Shown: positions 1 through 6,690, counted from the first letter of the stretch. The stretch: DNA of 12,668 bases from Hyphomicrobiales bacterium (GCA_027489835.1 JAIXZF010000394.1:1-12668), one strand, 5' to 3'. Numbers and translations: made by a program. The notes: generated from the letters alone by a model not told the origin.

Positions 1-110
1 CGCACGGCGGCAATAAACTTTGGCGACACATTGCCGATCGCCGTGCGGCTCGTGGCATCGGAAAGAAAATATTCTTCTTCAATGCCAAACCGATAACTAT
101 TGTTTTTCAT
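1..110 (-). CDS. Carboxylate-amine ligase, GCS2/YbdK family (N-terminal part, cut by the left window edge)
   Basis: Reading the minus strand from an ATG at 108-110 gives 36 uninterrupted codons to the window edge. The N-terminus contains YRFGIEEEYFLSDA at residues 6-19, which I recognise as the opening strand of the glutamate-cysteine ligase type 2 family (GCS2, YbdK-like); the paired acidic residues in the IEEE stretch belong to the ATP/metal site of this fold. Members ligate glutamate (or a similar carboxylate) to an amine such as cysteine in the cytoplasm. A weak GGGA sequence lies about 9 bases before the ATG. The gene follows rsmE on the same strand with a 159-base gap, so it may be read from rsmE or from its own promoter. 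The first 17 codons use many A/T-ending codons (AAA, AAT, AGT, TAT, TTT, ATT, GAA), unlike every other gene here. The family call rests on about 35 residues; the exact substrate cannot be told. Confidence 0.72.
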   Translation of the reverse strand, partial: MKNNSYRFGIEEEYFLSDATSRTAIGNVSPKFIAAV

Positions 111-269
111 TTTCTTGATCCCGTCGGAATTTGATGCTGGAAGACGCAAAAAACACCGCCAAAGCGCAAGGACTAGACTGGCTGCGAACAAGGCTCAATT
201 TTGGCAAACGCCGACGAAGACGAAGAGACTGATTTCGCAGCCCAATCAACGCGCGAGGGCCCAGCAGGT
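111..269. other. AT-richer intergenic region between rsmE and the GCS2-family gene
   Basis: This 159-base stretch separates the rsmE stop from the start of the GCS2-family gene. I hand-count about 50% G+C over 111-230, against roughly 70% in the rest of the window. I see no clear rsmE terminator hairpin with a T-run and no convincing sigma-70 promoter; a TTGAGC hexamer followed 17 bases later by TAGTCC on the minus strand is too weak to call. It is long enough to hold a promoter for the leftward gene. Confidence 0.4.
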
Positions 270-1019
270 TCAGCCCCAGTCACCCAAAGTGGACTGAACG
301 ATGGCGAGTGCAGCCACGGCCGCTGTGTCGGCGCGCAGGATGCGAGGGCCGAGCGACAGCCGGACCACATCGGCGCGCGCCGCGAGCATGCGTCGCTCCT
401 CGGGGTCGAAGCCGCCTTCGGGCCCGACGACCACCGCGACCGGCGGCGCCGTGGCCCGTCCCGCCATCGCCGCCCGCAGGATATCCACCGGGTTGCCCGT
501 CGGCGCGTCCTCGTCGCAGAACACCAGAAGCGTGCCGGCGGCGAGCGCGGCGAGCGCGCGGTCGAGCCGCGCCTCGGGGCGCACCTCGGGCAGCCCGAGG
601 ATGCCGCACTGCTCGGCCGCCTCGATGGCGTTGGCCCGCAGGCGGTCGAGGTTGAGCCGCGATACCTGGGTTCGGCGCGTCAACACCGGCTGGAGGATGG
701 CGGCGCCCATTTCCACCGCCTTCTGGGCCATGTAGTCGAGCCGGGCGCTCTTCAGGGGCGCGAACAGGTAGGCGACGGTTCCGGGCGCAGGCTGGGGCCG
801 GAGCTGCCGCGTCGCGCGCAGGGCGACATCCTTGCGGCCCGCGGCCTCGAGGCTGCAAAGCCATTCGCCGTCACGGCCGTTGAAGGCGAGGACCGCCGCG
901 CCGGGCTTCAGGCGCATGACGTTGGCGAGGTAGTTCATCTGGTCGCGGTCCAGGCCCACCGCCGCGCCCTCGGCGAGGTCGGCGGCCACGAACAGGCGCG
1001 GGCCGGCTGGCGCTTCCAT
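270..1019 (-). CDS. rsmE: 16S rRNA (uracil(1498)-N(3))-methyltransferase RsmE
   Basis: This SPOUT-class enzyme methylates N3 of U1498 in helix 44 of 16S rRNA, using S-adenosylmethionine, on the assembled small subunit. From the ATG at 1019 the protein has 249 residues, normal for the family. The N-terminal PUA-like part carries RLFVAADL and FNGRDGEW. The SPOUT domain shows KSARLDYMAQKAVEMG near residues 90-105, EAAEQCG near 133-139, the glycine-rich VGPEGGF near 198-204 and LGPRILRADTAAVAAL near the C-terminus; the last two form the knotted SAM-binding site. A TTG at 1034 would add five residues (MRKLI) but has no better ribosome site, so I prefer the ATG. The gene is divergent from the unit that includes ubiA, an arrangement I recall from other Hyphomicrobiales, and lies upstream of the edge ligase gene on the same strand. 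Confidence 0.95.
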   Translation of the reverse strand: MEAPAGPRLFVAADLAEGAAVGLDRDQMNYLANVMRLKPGAAVLAFNGRDGEWLCSLEAAGRKDVALRATRQLRPQPAPGTVAYLFAPLKSARLDYMAQKAVEMGAAILQPVLTRRTQVSRLNLDRLRANAIEAAEQCGILGLPEVRPEARLDRALAALAAGTLLVFCDEDAPTGNPVDILRAAMAGRATAPPVAVVVGPEGGFDPEERRMLAARADVVRLSLGPRILRADTAAVAALAIVQSTLGDWG

Positions 1020-1239
1020 GATCAGCTTTCGCAAGGTGCAGCCGGCGCGGGAGATCGGCGCCGTGGTCTACGAACCTGCTTGCCACAGCTCGCCGGGATT
1101 TTGAACCGCGGCCGCGCGGCATCGCGCCCGTCGCTGGGTGGTGGCGAAAGGACGAGCCTCCTGCTATAGGGAGCGCCGATTGCGAACCCTCGGCCGCCTT
1201 GCCCGGCAGCGCCGACCGGCCTTGCGAAAGGTACATTCC
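1020..1239. promoter_or_regulatory. Divergent intergenic region with possible -10 element for the secreted-protein/ubiA unit
   Basis: This 220-base region lies between the rsmE start and the secreted-protein gene and should carry promoters for both directions. On the plus strand CTATAGG (1164-1170) resembles the -10 elements common in alphaproteobacteria and sits about 70 bases before the ATG at 1240. The expected -35 position (near 1142-1147, TGGCGA) matches the consensus poorly, so the promoter call is tentative. A GAAAGG at 1226-1231, eight bases before the ATG at 1240, is a fair ribosome binding site. No operator-like inverted repeat stands out. Confidence 0.3.
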
Positions 1240-1701
1240 ATGTTGAAGCGTCTCGTCTTTTCGAGCTGTCTCGCGCTGGCGCCGCTGCTGGCCGCGTCTG
1301 ATGCCATGGCCCAGAGCGGCATCTGCGAACGCCTCGGCCCGATGATGAAGGAACGCGAGGGCCTTATGCAGCGCGTGCAGGCCATGGGCCGCAAGAACGT
1401 CAACCCGGCCACGGCCTGCTCGATCTTCGGCGGCCTCGCGGCGAACGGCACGAAGACCCTCGCCTTCGTCAAGGAGAACAAGGACTGGTGTCAGATCCCG
1501 GATGAATTCGTCACCAATCTGACCTCCAGCCAGGCGCAGATCGTCAAGGTCAGGGGCCAGGCCTGCAACGCCGCCCAGCAGCGCGTGGCGATGGAGCGGC
1601 GCGCGCGCCAGCAGATGCAGGCGCAGCAGGAAGGCGCCGGCACCTTCGGCGGGGCCGACGGCTTCTCCGGAAACTGGCGGGTTCCGCAAGGGGCGCTGTG
1701 A
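1240..1701 (+). CDS. Small secreted four-cysteine protein of unknown function, coupled to ubiA
   Basis: The ATG at 1240 gives 153 residues with a clear Sec signal peptide: basic start (MLKR), hydrophobic core to about residue 20, and an A-M-A cleavage site after residue 24. The mature protein has four cysteines (residues 29, 60, 84, 109) spaced 30, 23 and 24 residues apart, which suggests two disulfides in the periplasm. The segments around DWCQIPDEF and the fourth cysteine resemble short, uncharacterised alphaproteobacterial periplasmic proteins I recall with the same Cys layout. From residue 111 the chain is rich in Gln, Arg, Ala and Met and looks like a helix, followed by a Gly-rich end. 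The stop overlaps the ubiA GTG start (GTGA), so the two are probably translated together. A longer reading from 1138 would bury the signal peptide and is unlikely. Function unknown. Confidence 0.8.
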   Translation: MLKRLVFSSCLALAPLLAASDAMAQSGICERLGPMMKEREGLMQRVQAMGRKNVNPATACSIFGGLAANGTKTLAFVKENKDWCQIPDEFVTNLTSSQAQIVKVRGQACNAAQQRVAMERRARQQMQAQQEGAGTFGGADGFSGNWRVPQGAL

Positions 1702-2690
1702 GCGAGGCGCGCGACGCTTCCGGCGCCAGGCCGGGGGCCGGCGCGACGGCGGATGCCATCCTGCCCGATGCGCGACGCGGCAACTGGGTCGACTCGCGCG
1801 CTCCCGCCGGGCTTCGCCCTTATTTCAAGCTGACGCGCCTCGACCGGCCCATCGGGTCTTGGCTTCTCCTGCTCCCCTGCTGGTGGGCCAGCGGCCTTGC
1901 CGCGACCGCGATGGCGGGAAGCACGGGGTCCGTCCTGCCGAATCTCTGGCACATGGCGCTCTGCGCCGTCGGCGCCGTGACCATGCGCGGCGCGGGCTGC
2001 ACCTTCAACGACATCGTCGACCGCGACCTCGACCGACACGTGGCGCGCACCCGGGGCCGACCGCTCCCGGCGGGCGAGGTGACCGTCTTCCAGGCGACGG
2101 CTTGGCTGGGCCTGCTCTGCATGATCGGCCTTGCCGTCCTGCTGCAGTTCAACCTGTTCACCATCGTGCTGGGCGCCTCGTCGCTGCTCGTGGTGGCGAT
2201 CTACCCTTTCATGAAGCGCGTCACCGGCATGCCGCAGGCGGTGCTGGGGCTCGCCTTCTCCTGGGGCGCCCTGGTCGGCTGGAGCGCCGTGTTCGGCTCG
2301 CTCTCGGCCGCGCCCGTTCTGCTCTATGCGGCGGCAGTGTTCTGGACCATCGGCTACGACACGATCTACGCGCTGCAGGACATTGAGGACGACGCGGTGA
2401 TCGGCATCCGCTCCTCCGCGCGCACCTTTGGCGGGCATGCAAAGGCAGCCATCGGGGTCTGCTATGCGGCGGCAGCCGGCCTCGCCGCCTTAGCAGCCCT
2501 GCTGGCCGGCGGCGGGGCGGTCGCCATGCTGGGCGTCGCGCTCTTTGCGGGTCACCTGGCCTGGCAGGTCGCGCGGCTCGGCGGCGTCACGCCCCAGCGC
2601 GCCCTCGCGCTGTTCAAGTCGAACCGCGATGCCGGCCTCATCCTCGCGGCCGGGCTGTGCCTCGATCCGCTGGTGAACGGCTGGCGCTGA
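1698..2690 (+). CDS. ubiA: 4-hydroxybenzoate polyprenyltransferase UbiA
   Basis: UbiA is an inner-membrane enzyme that attaches the polyprenyl chain to 4-hydroxybenzoate in ubiquinone synthesis. The 330-residue protein has the first aspartate-rich motif as NDIVDRDLDRHV (N104, D105, D108, D112) and the second as YDTIYALQDIEDD (D221, D228, E230-D232), both binding Mg-diphosphate. RPYFKLTRLDRPIGSWLLLL (about 40-59) is the usual first conserved stretch of the family, and several hydrophobic membrane helices lie between and after the motifs. The roughly 40-residue polar N-terminal extension with GNWVD is, from memory, typical of rhizobial UbiA. The GTG start at 1698 overlaps the stop of the preceding secreted-protein gene, which supports it. 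The stop lies only three bases from the convergent DUF6101-like gene. Heme O synthase and other UbiA-superfamily members are less likely given the motif forms and the rsmE neighbour. Confidence 0.95.
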   Translation: MSEARDASGARPGAGATADAILPDARRGNWVDSRAPAGLRPYFKLTRLDRPIGSWLLLLPCWWASGLAATAMAGSTGSVLPNLWHMALCAVGAVTMRGAGCTFNDIVDRDLDRHVARTRGRPLPAGEVTVFQATAWLGLLCMIGLAVLLQFNLFTIVLGASSLLVVAIYPFMKRVTGMPQAVLGLAFSWGALVGWSAVFGSLSAAPVLLYAAAVFWTIGYDTIYALQDIEDDAVIGIRSSARTFGGHAKAAIGVCYAAAAGLAALAALLAGGGAVAMLGVALFAGHLAWQVARLGGVTPQRALALFKSNRDAGLILAAGLCLDPLVNGWR

Positions 2691-2693
2691 GGC

Positions 2694-3248
2694 TCAGGTC
2701 GCCTCGGAAGGCGCCGTGCTGCGCGGCCGGACGGCGAGCAGCGCAAGGCCGGCGCGCCCGGCCTGCCGGCGCGCGAGGAAACGCGGCCTGCGGCAGCGCA
2801 GGAAGGAATGCTGGCGCCTGAAATGGAACGGGCCGAGAGCCACGGCGCCCAGCTGCGGATAGGGGTTCGACACCGTGCCGTCGGCTGCCTGCATCATCAG
2901 CGGCAGCATCATGGCCTTGCCGGCGGCACGCCAGACCGCGATGGCGTCGTCCTCGTCGAGAACCGCCACGATCAGGTCGCGCCCGTCCCCGGCCGTGAGG
3001 AAGACCTCGAACAGCATCGAGGCCGGGTCGTCGTGCTGCAGCCTCAGGCCCACGCCCTTCCAGGGCACGCCCCGGCGCATGAGCCTGACGCCGAGCAGCC
3101 TGACCAGCGGCTCGCCGACACCGAGCAGTTCGCTCGGCTTCTCGGCCACGGGGTCCGCGCAGCCCGGCGCGAAGGCCGGTCCGATCTGGGCGATCGGGTC
3201 CAGCCGCGCAGTGCGGCCGGACCCGTACGCCGGCGAGTGGTTCGCCAT
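2694..3248 (-). CDS. DUF6101 family-like protein, uncharacterised
   Basis: From the ATG at 3248 the protein has 184 residues. It has no signal peptide and no membrane helix. The middle (about 55-110) looks like a compact beta domain with GVPWKGVGLRL and DLIVAVLDEDDAIAVWR, and the C-terminus is strongly basic (FHFRRQHSF, RRPRFLARRQAGR, about 141-165), ending in a short polar tail. This layout, with a short beta domain followed by a conserved Arg-rich RRPRFL-type motif, matches my memory of DUF6101 proteins of Bradyrhizobium and Methylobacterium; I could not check it. The basic tail would suit nucleic acid or acidic-lipid contact, which is speculation. GAGG six bases before the ATG favours this start; an ATG at 3260 with AGGGA before it is an alternative adding four residues. 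The gene converges on ubiA and is divergent from the cysQ-like gene. Confidence 0.7.
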   Translation of the reverse strand: MANHSPAYGSGRTARLDPIAQIGPAFAPGCADPVAEKPSELLGVGEPLVRLLGVRLMRRGVPWKGVGLRLQHDDPASMLFEVFLTAGDGRDLIVAVLDEDDAIAVWRAAGKAMMLPLMMQAADGTVSNPYPQLGAVALGPFHFRRQHSFLRCRRPRFLARRQAGRAGLALLAVRPRSTAPSEAT

Positions 3249-3422
3249 GTGACGCCTCATTTTTCCCTGTCGACCGGCCGCATCTTTGTGACGCGCGGCT
3301 CGTCCTGACTGGTCGACCATGGGGCCCGGCCCTCGCTGCGGGCTTAAGGCATTGCGTTAAAGGGAGGTTTCGGCGGCCGTTTCGCGGCTCATGCTTGATG
3401 GAAGCTTATCGGGGTTGCGCGA
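3249..3422. other. Divergent intergenic region between the DUF6101-like gene and the envelope operon
   Basis: These 174 bases should hold promoters for both directions. I see a TTAA-N9-TTAA pair at about 3344-3360 and an AGGGAGG at 3361-3367. The AGGGAGG is a strong ribosome-site-like sequence but is too far (over 50 bases) from the phosphatase start; the nearest ATG after it (3391) opens only a 16-codon frame ending at 3441. No promoter is clear enough to call. Confidence 0.3.
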
Positions 3423-4274
3423 ATGCGGCCCGACGCCATAAACAGGCCGATGCCCGAAAACCTCATGCCGCGCCTCCCCGATCTGGCACTGTCCACCCGT
3501 CAGGCGGCCATTGCGGCGGGCGAGATGGCGATGGGGTTCTTCCGGCCCGGCGCAGCCACCAGCGCCCGGATCTGGACCAAGCAGGGCGGCTCCCCCGTGA
3601 CGGAGGCCGACACCGGCGTCGATTCGTTCCTGAAGGTCAGCTGCGCCATGGCGCTTCCGGGCGCCGCCTGGCTCTCCGAGGAGACCGCCGACGACCCGGC
3701 CCGCCTCGGGAGCCGGCTCGTCTGGGTCGTCGACCCGATCGACGGCACGCGCGCCTTCATGGCGGGCAGCCCCGACTGGTGCGTCTGCGTAGCGCTCCTC
3801 GCCGACAACGAGCCGATCCTTGGCATCGTGCACGCGCCCGCGCTCGGCCTGACCTACGAGGCGCGCCGCGGCGCCGGGGCGCTGTGCAACGGCGCGCCCA
3901 TCACGGTCGCCGCGGCCGGCCTGCGCGAGCCCCGCATCGCCGGGCCCAAGCCGATGCTCGACGCGCTCGCCCGGGGCTTCAGCTTCGAAGCGCAGCCCAA
4001 GGTGCCCTCGCTGGCACTGCGGCTGGCGCGGGTGGCCGACGCCTCGCTCGATGGCGGGCTCGTCTCGCCGGATGCGCGCGACTGGGACCTCGCGGCGGCC
4101 GACCTCATCCTGCGCGAGGCCGGAGGACAGGTGACGACGCTCGATGGCTCCCGGCTCGGCTACAACCGCGTCAGGCCCGTCCACGCCACCCTTGTCGCAG
4201 CCGGCGCGGGCCTCCATCCGGCCCTGCTCGCGGCGGCGCTGTCGATGCGCCAGAGCAGCCTGTCCCGGTCGTGA
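3423..4274 (+). CDS. Inositol-monophosphatase-family phosphatase, CysQ-like (3'(2'),5'-bisphosphate nucleotidase)
   Basis: The 283-residue protein carries all motifs of the lithium-sensitive, Mg-dependent phosphatase family: SPVTEAD (57-63), LSEET with E86-E87 (84-88), WVVDPIDGTRAF with D104, I106, D107 (101-112) and DARDWDLAAADLIL with W221-D222 (217-230). These residues hold the catalytic metals. LSEE and WVVDPIDGTRAF are closer to CysQ, which removes the 3' phosphate from PAP/PAPS, than to SuhB, but inositol- or sugar-phosphate phosphatase activity cannot be excluded. It opens the envelope block; 91 bases separate it from the DUF4170 gene. In rhizobia I recall the same family beside kdtA/lpxK, so a role in envelope phosphate chemistry is possible. 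The start is uncertain: ATGs at 3450 and 3465 would remove 9 or 14 poorly conserved residues, and none has a strong ribosome site. Confidence 0.88.
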   Translation: MRPDAINRPMPENLMPRLPDLALSTRQAAIAAGEMAMGFFRPGAATSARIWTKQGGSPVTEADTGVDSFLKVSCAMALPGAAWLSEETADDPARLGSRLVWVVDPIDGTRAFMAGSPDWCVCVALLADNEPILGIVHAPALGLTYEARRGAGALCNGAPITVAAAGLREPRIAGPKPMLDALARGFSFEAQPKVPSLALRLARVADASLDGGLVSPDARDWDLAAADLILREAGGQVTTLDGSRLGYNRVRPVHATLVAAGAGLHPALLAAALSMRQSSLSRS

Positions 4275-4365
4275 CGGAGGCGTTTTTTGGCGCGCGGCCC
4301 CTCTCGCAAGGCAGGCCGCTATGGGGTATCGCAGGCGCGACGACCTGACCTGCTCCGGAGTTCCC

Positions 4366-4605
4366 ATGCCTGACGCCGCTCCCTCCAAGCAATTGCCGCA
4401 TCTCGTCTTCGGAGGCGAACTGACCAGACTCGATAGTGTCGAGTTCCGCGACCTGTCCAAGCTCGACATCGTCGGCGTCTTCCCCAATTACGCCAGCGCC
4501 CACGCGGCCTGGAAGGCAAAGGCGCAGGCGACCGTCGACAACGCCCAGATGCGCTATTTCGTGGTGCACCTGCACCGGCTGCTCGATCCATCGAAGCCGG
4601 CCTGA
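4366..4605 (+). CDS. DUF4170 domain-containing small protein
   Basis: The ATG at 4366, preceded five bases upstream by GGAG, gives a 79-residue cytoplasmic protein with no signal peptide or membrane helix. Its second half, VGVFPNYASAHAAWKAKAQ then RYFVVHLHRLLDP, is the pattern I know from DUF4170, a short alphaproteobacterial family: FPNY, a helix with AW and lysines, then a strand with YFVVHLHRLL. The fold looks like a small alpha/beta unit. It sits between the CysQ-like phosphatase and the acyltransferase, 10 bases before the latter, a position I recall as conserved in Hyphomicrobiales. That suggests a helper role in lipopolysaccharide or Kdo metabolism, but no reaction is known to me. A longer in-frame reading from 4144 overlaps the phosphatase gene and is not supported. 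Confidence 0.85.
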   Translation: MPDAAPSKQLPHLVFGGELTRLDSVEFRDLSKLDIVGVFPNYASAHAAWKAKAQATVDNAQMRYFVVHLHRLLDPSKPA

Positions 4606-4615
4606 GCGCCGGCCC

Positions 4616-5386
4616 GTGGCGTCGGCCCTGCTCAAGAAGCCCGCCGTGCAAGCCCTGCTGGGGCGGGTGCTGGCGAGCTATCTGACGCTGGTCCGGCGCA
4701 CCAGCCGCATCGTCATAGACCCGCCCCGCGTCTACGAGGACAAGGTGCGGCCCGACCTGCCCGTCATCGTGGCGATGTGGCATGGCCAGCACCTGATGGT
4801 GCCGTTCGGCCGCCCGGACTGGATGCAGGCCAGTTCGCTGGTCTCGCGTCATGGGGATGGCGAGATCAACGCCATCGTGCTGCGCCATCTCGGCATCGAG
4901 GCCATCCGCGGCTCGGGCGCGCATGGGCGCAAGGTGCGCCAGAAGGGCGGCGCGGGAGCCTTCTTCGCGATGGTGCGCGCGCTCGAGCGGGGCCGCACCA
5001 TGGTGTTGACCGCCGACGTGCCCAAGGTGGCGCGCGTGGTCGGGCCCGGCATCGTCAAGCTCGCGCAGGTCAGCGGCCGGCCGATCTTTCCCGTCGCCGT
5101 CACCGCCAGCCGGCGCTTCGAGGCGAAGCGAAGCTGGGACCGAACCACGATGGGCCTGCCATTCGGCCGCTGCGCGATCGTCGTGGGCGAGGCGATCCAT
5201 GTCGCGCGCGAGGCGGACGCGGCGGACCTCGAGGCGGCGCGGCAGGCCGTCGAGCGCGGGCTGGACGACGCGCATCGCCGCGCCTTCGCGCTGGTTGGCC
5301 GCGACGATCCGGCGGCGCATCTCATCGAGCCCAACCGGGCGCTGGCCTCCTCGCGGCGGCTCGCGGCGGAGGCCAGCGGCTCATGA
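4616..5386 (+). CDS. Lysophospholipid acyltransferase family protein, DUF374 type
   Basis: The GTG at 4616, ten bases after the DUF4170 stop, gives 256 residues. DUF374 proteins are distant relatives of PlsC/LpxL acyltransferases acting on membrane lipids, often encoded beside kdtA. Visible motifs are MWHGQHLMVPFG (about 54-65, the H-containing acceptor motif), SRHGDGEINA (77-86), the RGSGAHGRK stretch (98-106), the LTADVP segment (131-136) and GIVKLAQVSGRPIFPVAV (145-162). Many DUF374 proteins read T-P-D-G-P-R-G-P at the fifth-listed site; here it is TADVPKVARVVGPG, which I believe is a rhizobial sub-family form. The stop overlaps the kdtA ATG (ATGA). Its place directly before kdtA and lpxK suggests acylation or maturation of lipid A, an inference from context. 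No strong ribosome site precedes the GTG, so coupling to DUF4170 translation is likely. The acyl donor and acceptor are unknown. Confidence 0.88.
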   Translation: MASALLKKPAVQALLGRVLASYLTLVRRTSRIVIDPPRVYEDKVRPDLPVIVAMWHGQHLMVPFGRPDWMQASSLVSRHGDGEINAIVLRHLGIEAIRGSGAHGRKVRQKGGAGAFFAMVRALERGRTMVLTADVPKVARVVGPGIVKLAQVSGRPIFPVAVTASRRFEAKRSWDRTTMGLPFGRCAIVVGEAIHVAREADAADLEAARQAVERGLDDAHRRAFALVGRDDPAAHLIEPNRALASSRRLAAEASGS

Positions 5387-6690
5387 ACGGGCCATGGCAG
5401 CTCACGCTCTACCGCATCGCCACGCGGCTCGCGCAGCCGGCGGCGGGGCTGCTGCTCCGCCGGCGCCTCGCCAAGGGCAAGGAGGACGCCGCCCGGCTCG
5501 GCGAGCGCGTGGGCCTGGCGGGCCGGCCCCGACCGGCGGGGCCCCTGGTCTGGATCCATGGCGCCAGCGTCGGCGAAACGGTTTCGATGACGCCGATCGT
5601 GGAGCGGCTGATGGCGCGGGGCTACGCCGTGCTCGTCACCTCCGGAACCGTCACGTCCGCGCGGGTGATGGCCGAGCGCCTGCCGGCGGCGGCCATCCAT
5701 CAGTTCATTCCCCTGGATGCACCCGGCTTCATGCGGCGCTTCCTCGCCCATTGGCGTCCCGAAGTCGGTCTCATCGCCGAGTCCGAGATCTGGCCCAACA
5801 TGATCGTCGAGGCGCACAGGGCCGGCATGCCGCTGATGTTGCTGAACGGGCGCATGTCGGAGCGCTCCTTCGCGCGCTGGTCCCGGCAGCCCGCCATGGC
5901 GCGGGCGCTGCTGTCGCGCTTCGACGTGGTCATGGCGCAATCGCGCCTCGACGGCGAGCGTTTCGCCATGCTCGGCGCACCGCGCATCGCGCTCGGCGGC
6001 AATCTCAAATACGACGTTTCGGCCCCGCCCGCGGATCCGGGCCAGCTCGCGCTGCTGGAGGGCGCGACCGCCGGCCGGCCGCTCTGGATCGCCGCCAGCA
6101 CCCATCCGGGCGAGGAGGAGCAGGTGATCGAGGCGCACCGGCGCGTCGCGGCGAGGCTGCCGAGGCTGCTCACCGTGCTGGCGCCGCGCCATCCCTATCG
6201 CGGCGAGGAGATCGAGGCGCTGGCGCTCGGCATGGGCGTGGCCGCGGCGCGACGCTCGGCCGGGGCCAGTCCCGACCGCGCGGTGGACCTCTATGTCGCG
6301 GACACGATCGGCGAGCTCGGCCTGTTCTACAGGCTGGCCCCGATCGCCTATCTGGGAGGTTCGCTCGTCAAGCATGGCGGGCAGAACCCGATCGAGCCGG
6401 CCAAGCTCGGCGCGGCCATCCTGCATGGCCCGCACGTGCACAACTTCACCGATGTCTACGCCTCGCTCGATGCGACCGGCGGCGCCCTCGAGGCCCGCGA
6501 TGCGGGCGCGCTGGCTGACCAGCTGCTGCGCTGGCTCATCGAGCCGGCTGCGGCCAGGATGGCCGGACGGCGGGCGCTCGCTGCCGTGACGGAGCTGTCC
6601 GGAGCCGCGGACCGGGTGATGCAGGCGCTTGAGCCGCTTCTGGCACGCGGGCCCCGGCCGATGCCGGCCGAGCCAGGATCGGGGCCGTGA
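5383..6690 (+). CDS. waaA: 3-deoxy-D-manno-octulosonic acid (Kdo) transferase KdtA/WaaA
   Basis: WaaA is a GT-B fold, inner-membrane-anchored glycosyltransferase (family GT30) that adds Kdo from CMP-Kdo to the lipid A precursor. The 435-residue protein is of normal length. It shows LVWIHGASVGET (55-66) with the catalytic Glu of GASVGE at 65, IAESEIWPNMI (131-141), LMLLNGRMSERSF (151-163), VMAQS (183-187), ASTHPGEEE (248-256), LAPRHPYR (286-293), VADTIGELGLFY (325-336), and GGSLVKHGGQNPIEPA with the conserved N345-x2-E348 CMP-sugar motif (335-350 region). The N-terminal hydrophobic stretch (about 8-25) fits the single membrane anchor. ATG at 5383 overlaps the acyltransferase stop and GTG of lpxK overlaps this stop, so the three are translationally coupled. 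Whether it adds one or two Kdo cannot be read from the sequence. Confidence 0.96.
   Translation: MNGPWQLTLYRIATRLAQPAAGLLLRRRLAKGKEDAARLGERVGLAGRPRPAGPLVWIHGASVGETVSMTPIVERLMARGYAVLVTSGTVTSARVMAERLPAAAIHQFIPLDAPGFMRRFLAHWRPEVGLIAESEIWPNMIVEAHRAGMPLMLLNGRMSERSFARWSRQPAMARALLSRFDVVMAQSRLDGERFAMLGAPRIALGGNLKYDVSAPPADPGQLALLEGATAGRPLWIAASTHPGEEEQVIEAHRRVAARLPRLLTVLAPRHPYRGEEIEALALGMGVAAARRSAGASPDRAVDLYVADTIGELGLFYRLAPIAYLGGSLVKHGGQNPIEPAKLGAAILHGPHVHNFTDVYASLDATGGALEARDAGALADQLLRWLIEPAAARMAGRRALAAVTELSGAADRVMQALEPLLARGPRPMPAEPGSGP

Noticed and set aside
1..47. A 9-base perfect inverted repeat, CGCACGGCG at 1-9 and CGCCGTGCG at 39-47
   Set aside because: Both arms lie inside the coding part of the edge ligase gene, the loop is 29 bases, and the arms are simple GC-rich sequence expected by chance in such DNA.
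201..1169. A 322-codon plus-strand frame across rsmE
   Set aside because: It is antisense to rsmE, which has every family motif; the plus frame has no recognisable domain.
3391..3441. A 16-codon frame starting at an ATG after AGGGAGG, upstream of the cysQ-like gene
   Set aside because: It overlaps the annotated start of the phosphatase, its translation has no recognisable feature, and there is no attenuator-like hairpin; a leader peptide cannot be supported.
4777..5382. In-frame N-terminal extension of KdtA by about 200 codons
   Set aside because: It overlaps the whole acyltransferase gene in another frame and has low-complexity composition; KdtA homologues start at the position of the ATG at 5383.
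4849..6441. A 530-codon minus-strand open frame across the acyltransferase and kdtA
   Set aside because: It is antisense to two clearly conserved genes with overlapping start and stop codons, and its His/Arg/Gly-rich translation has no recognisable motif.
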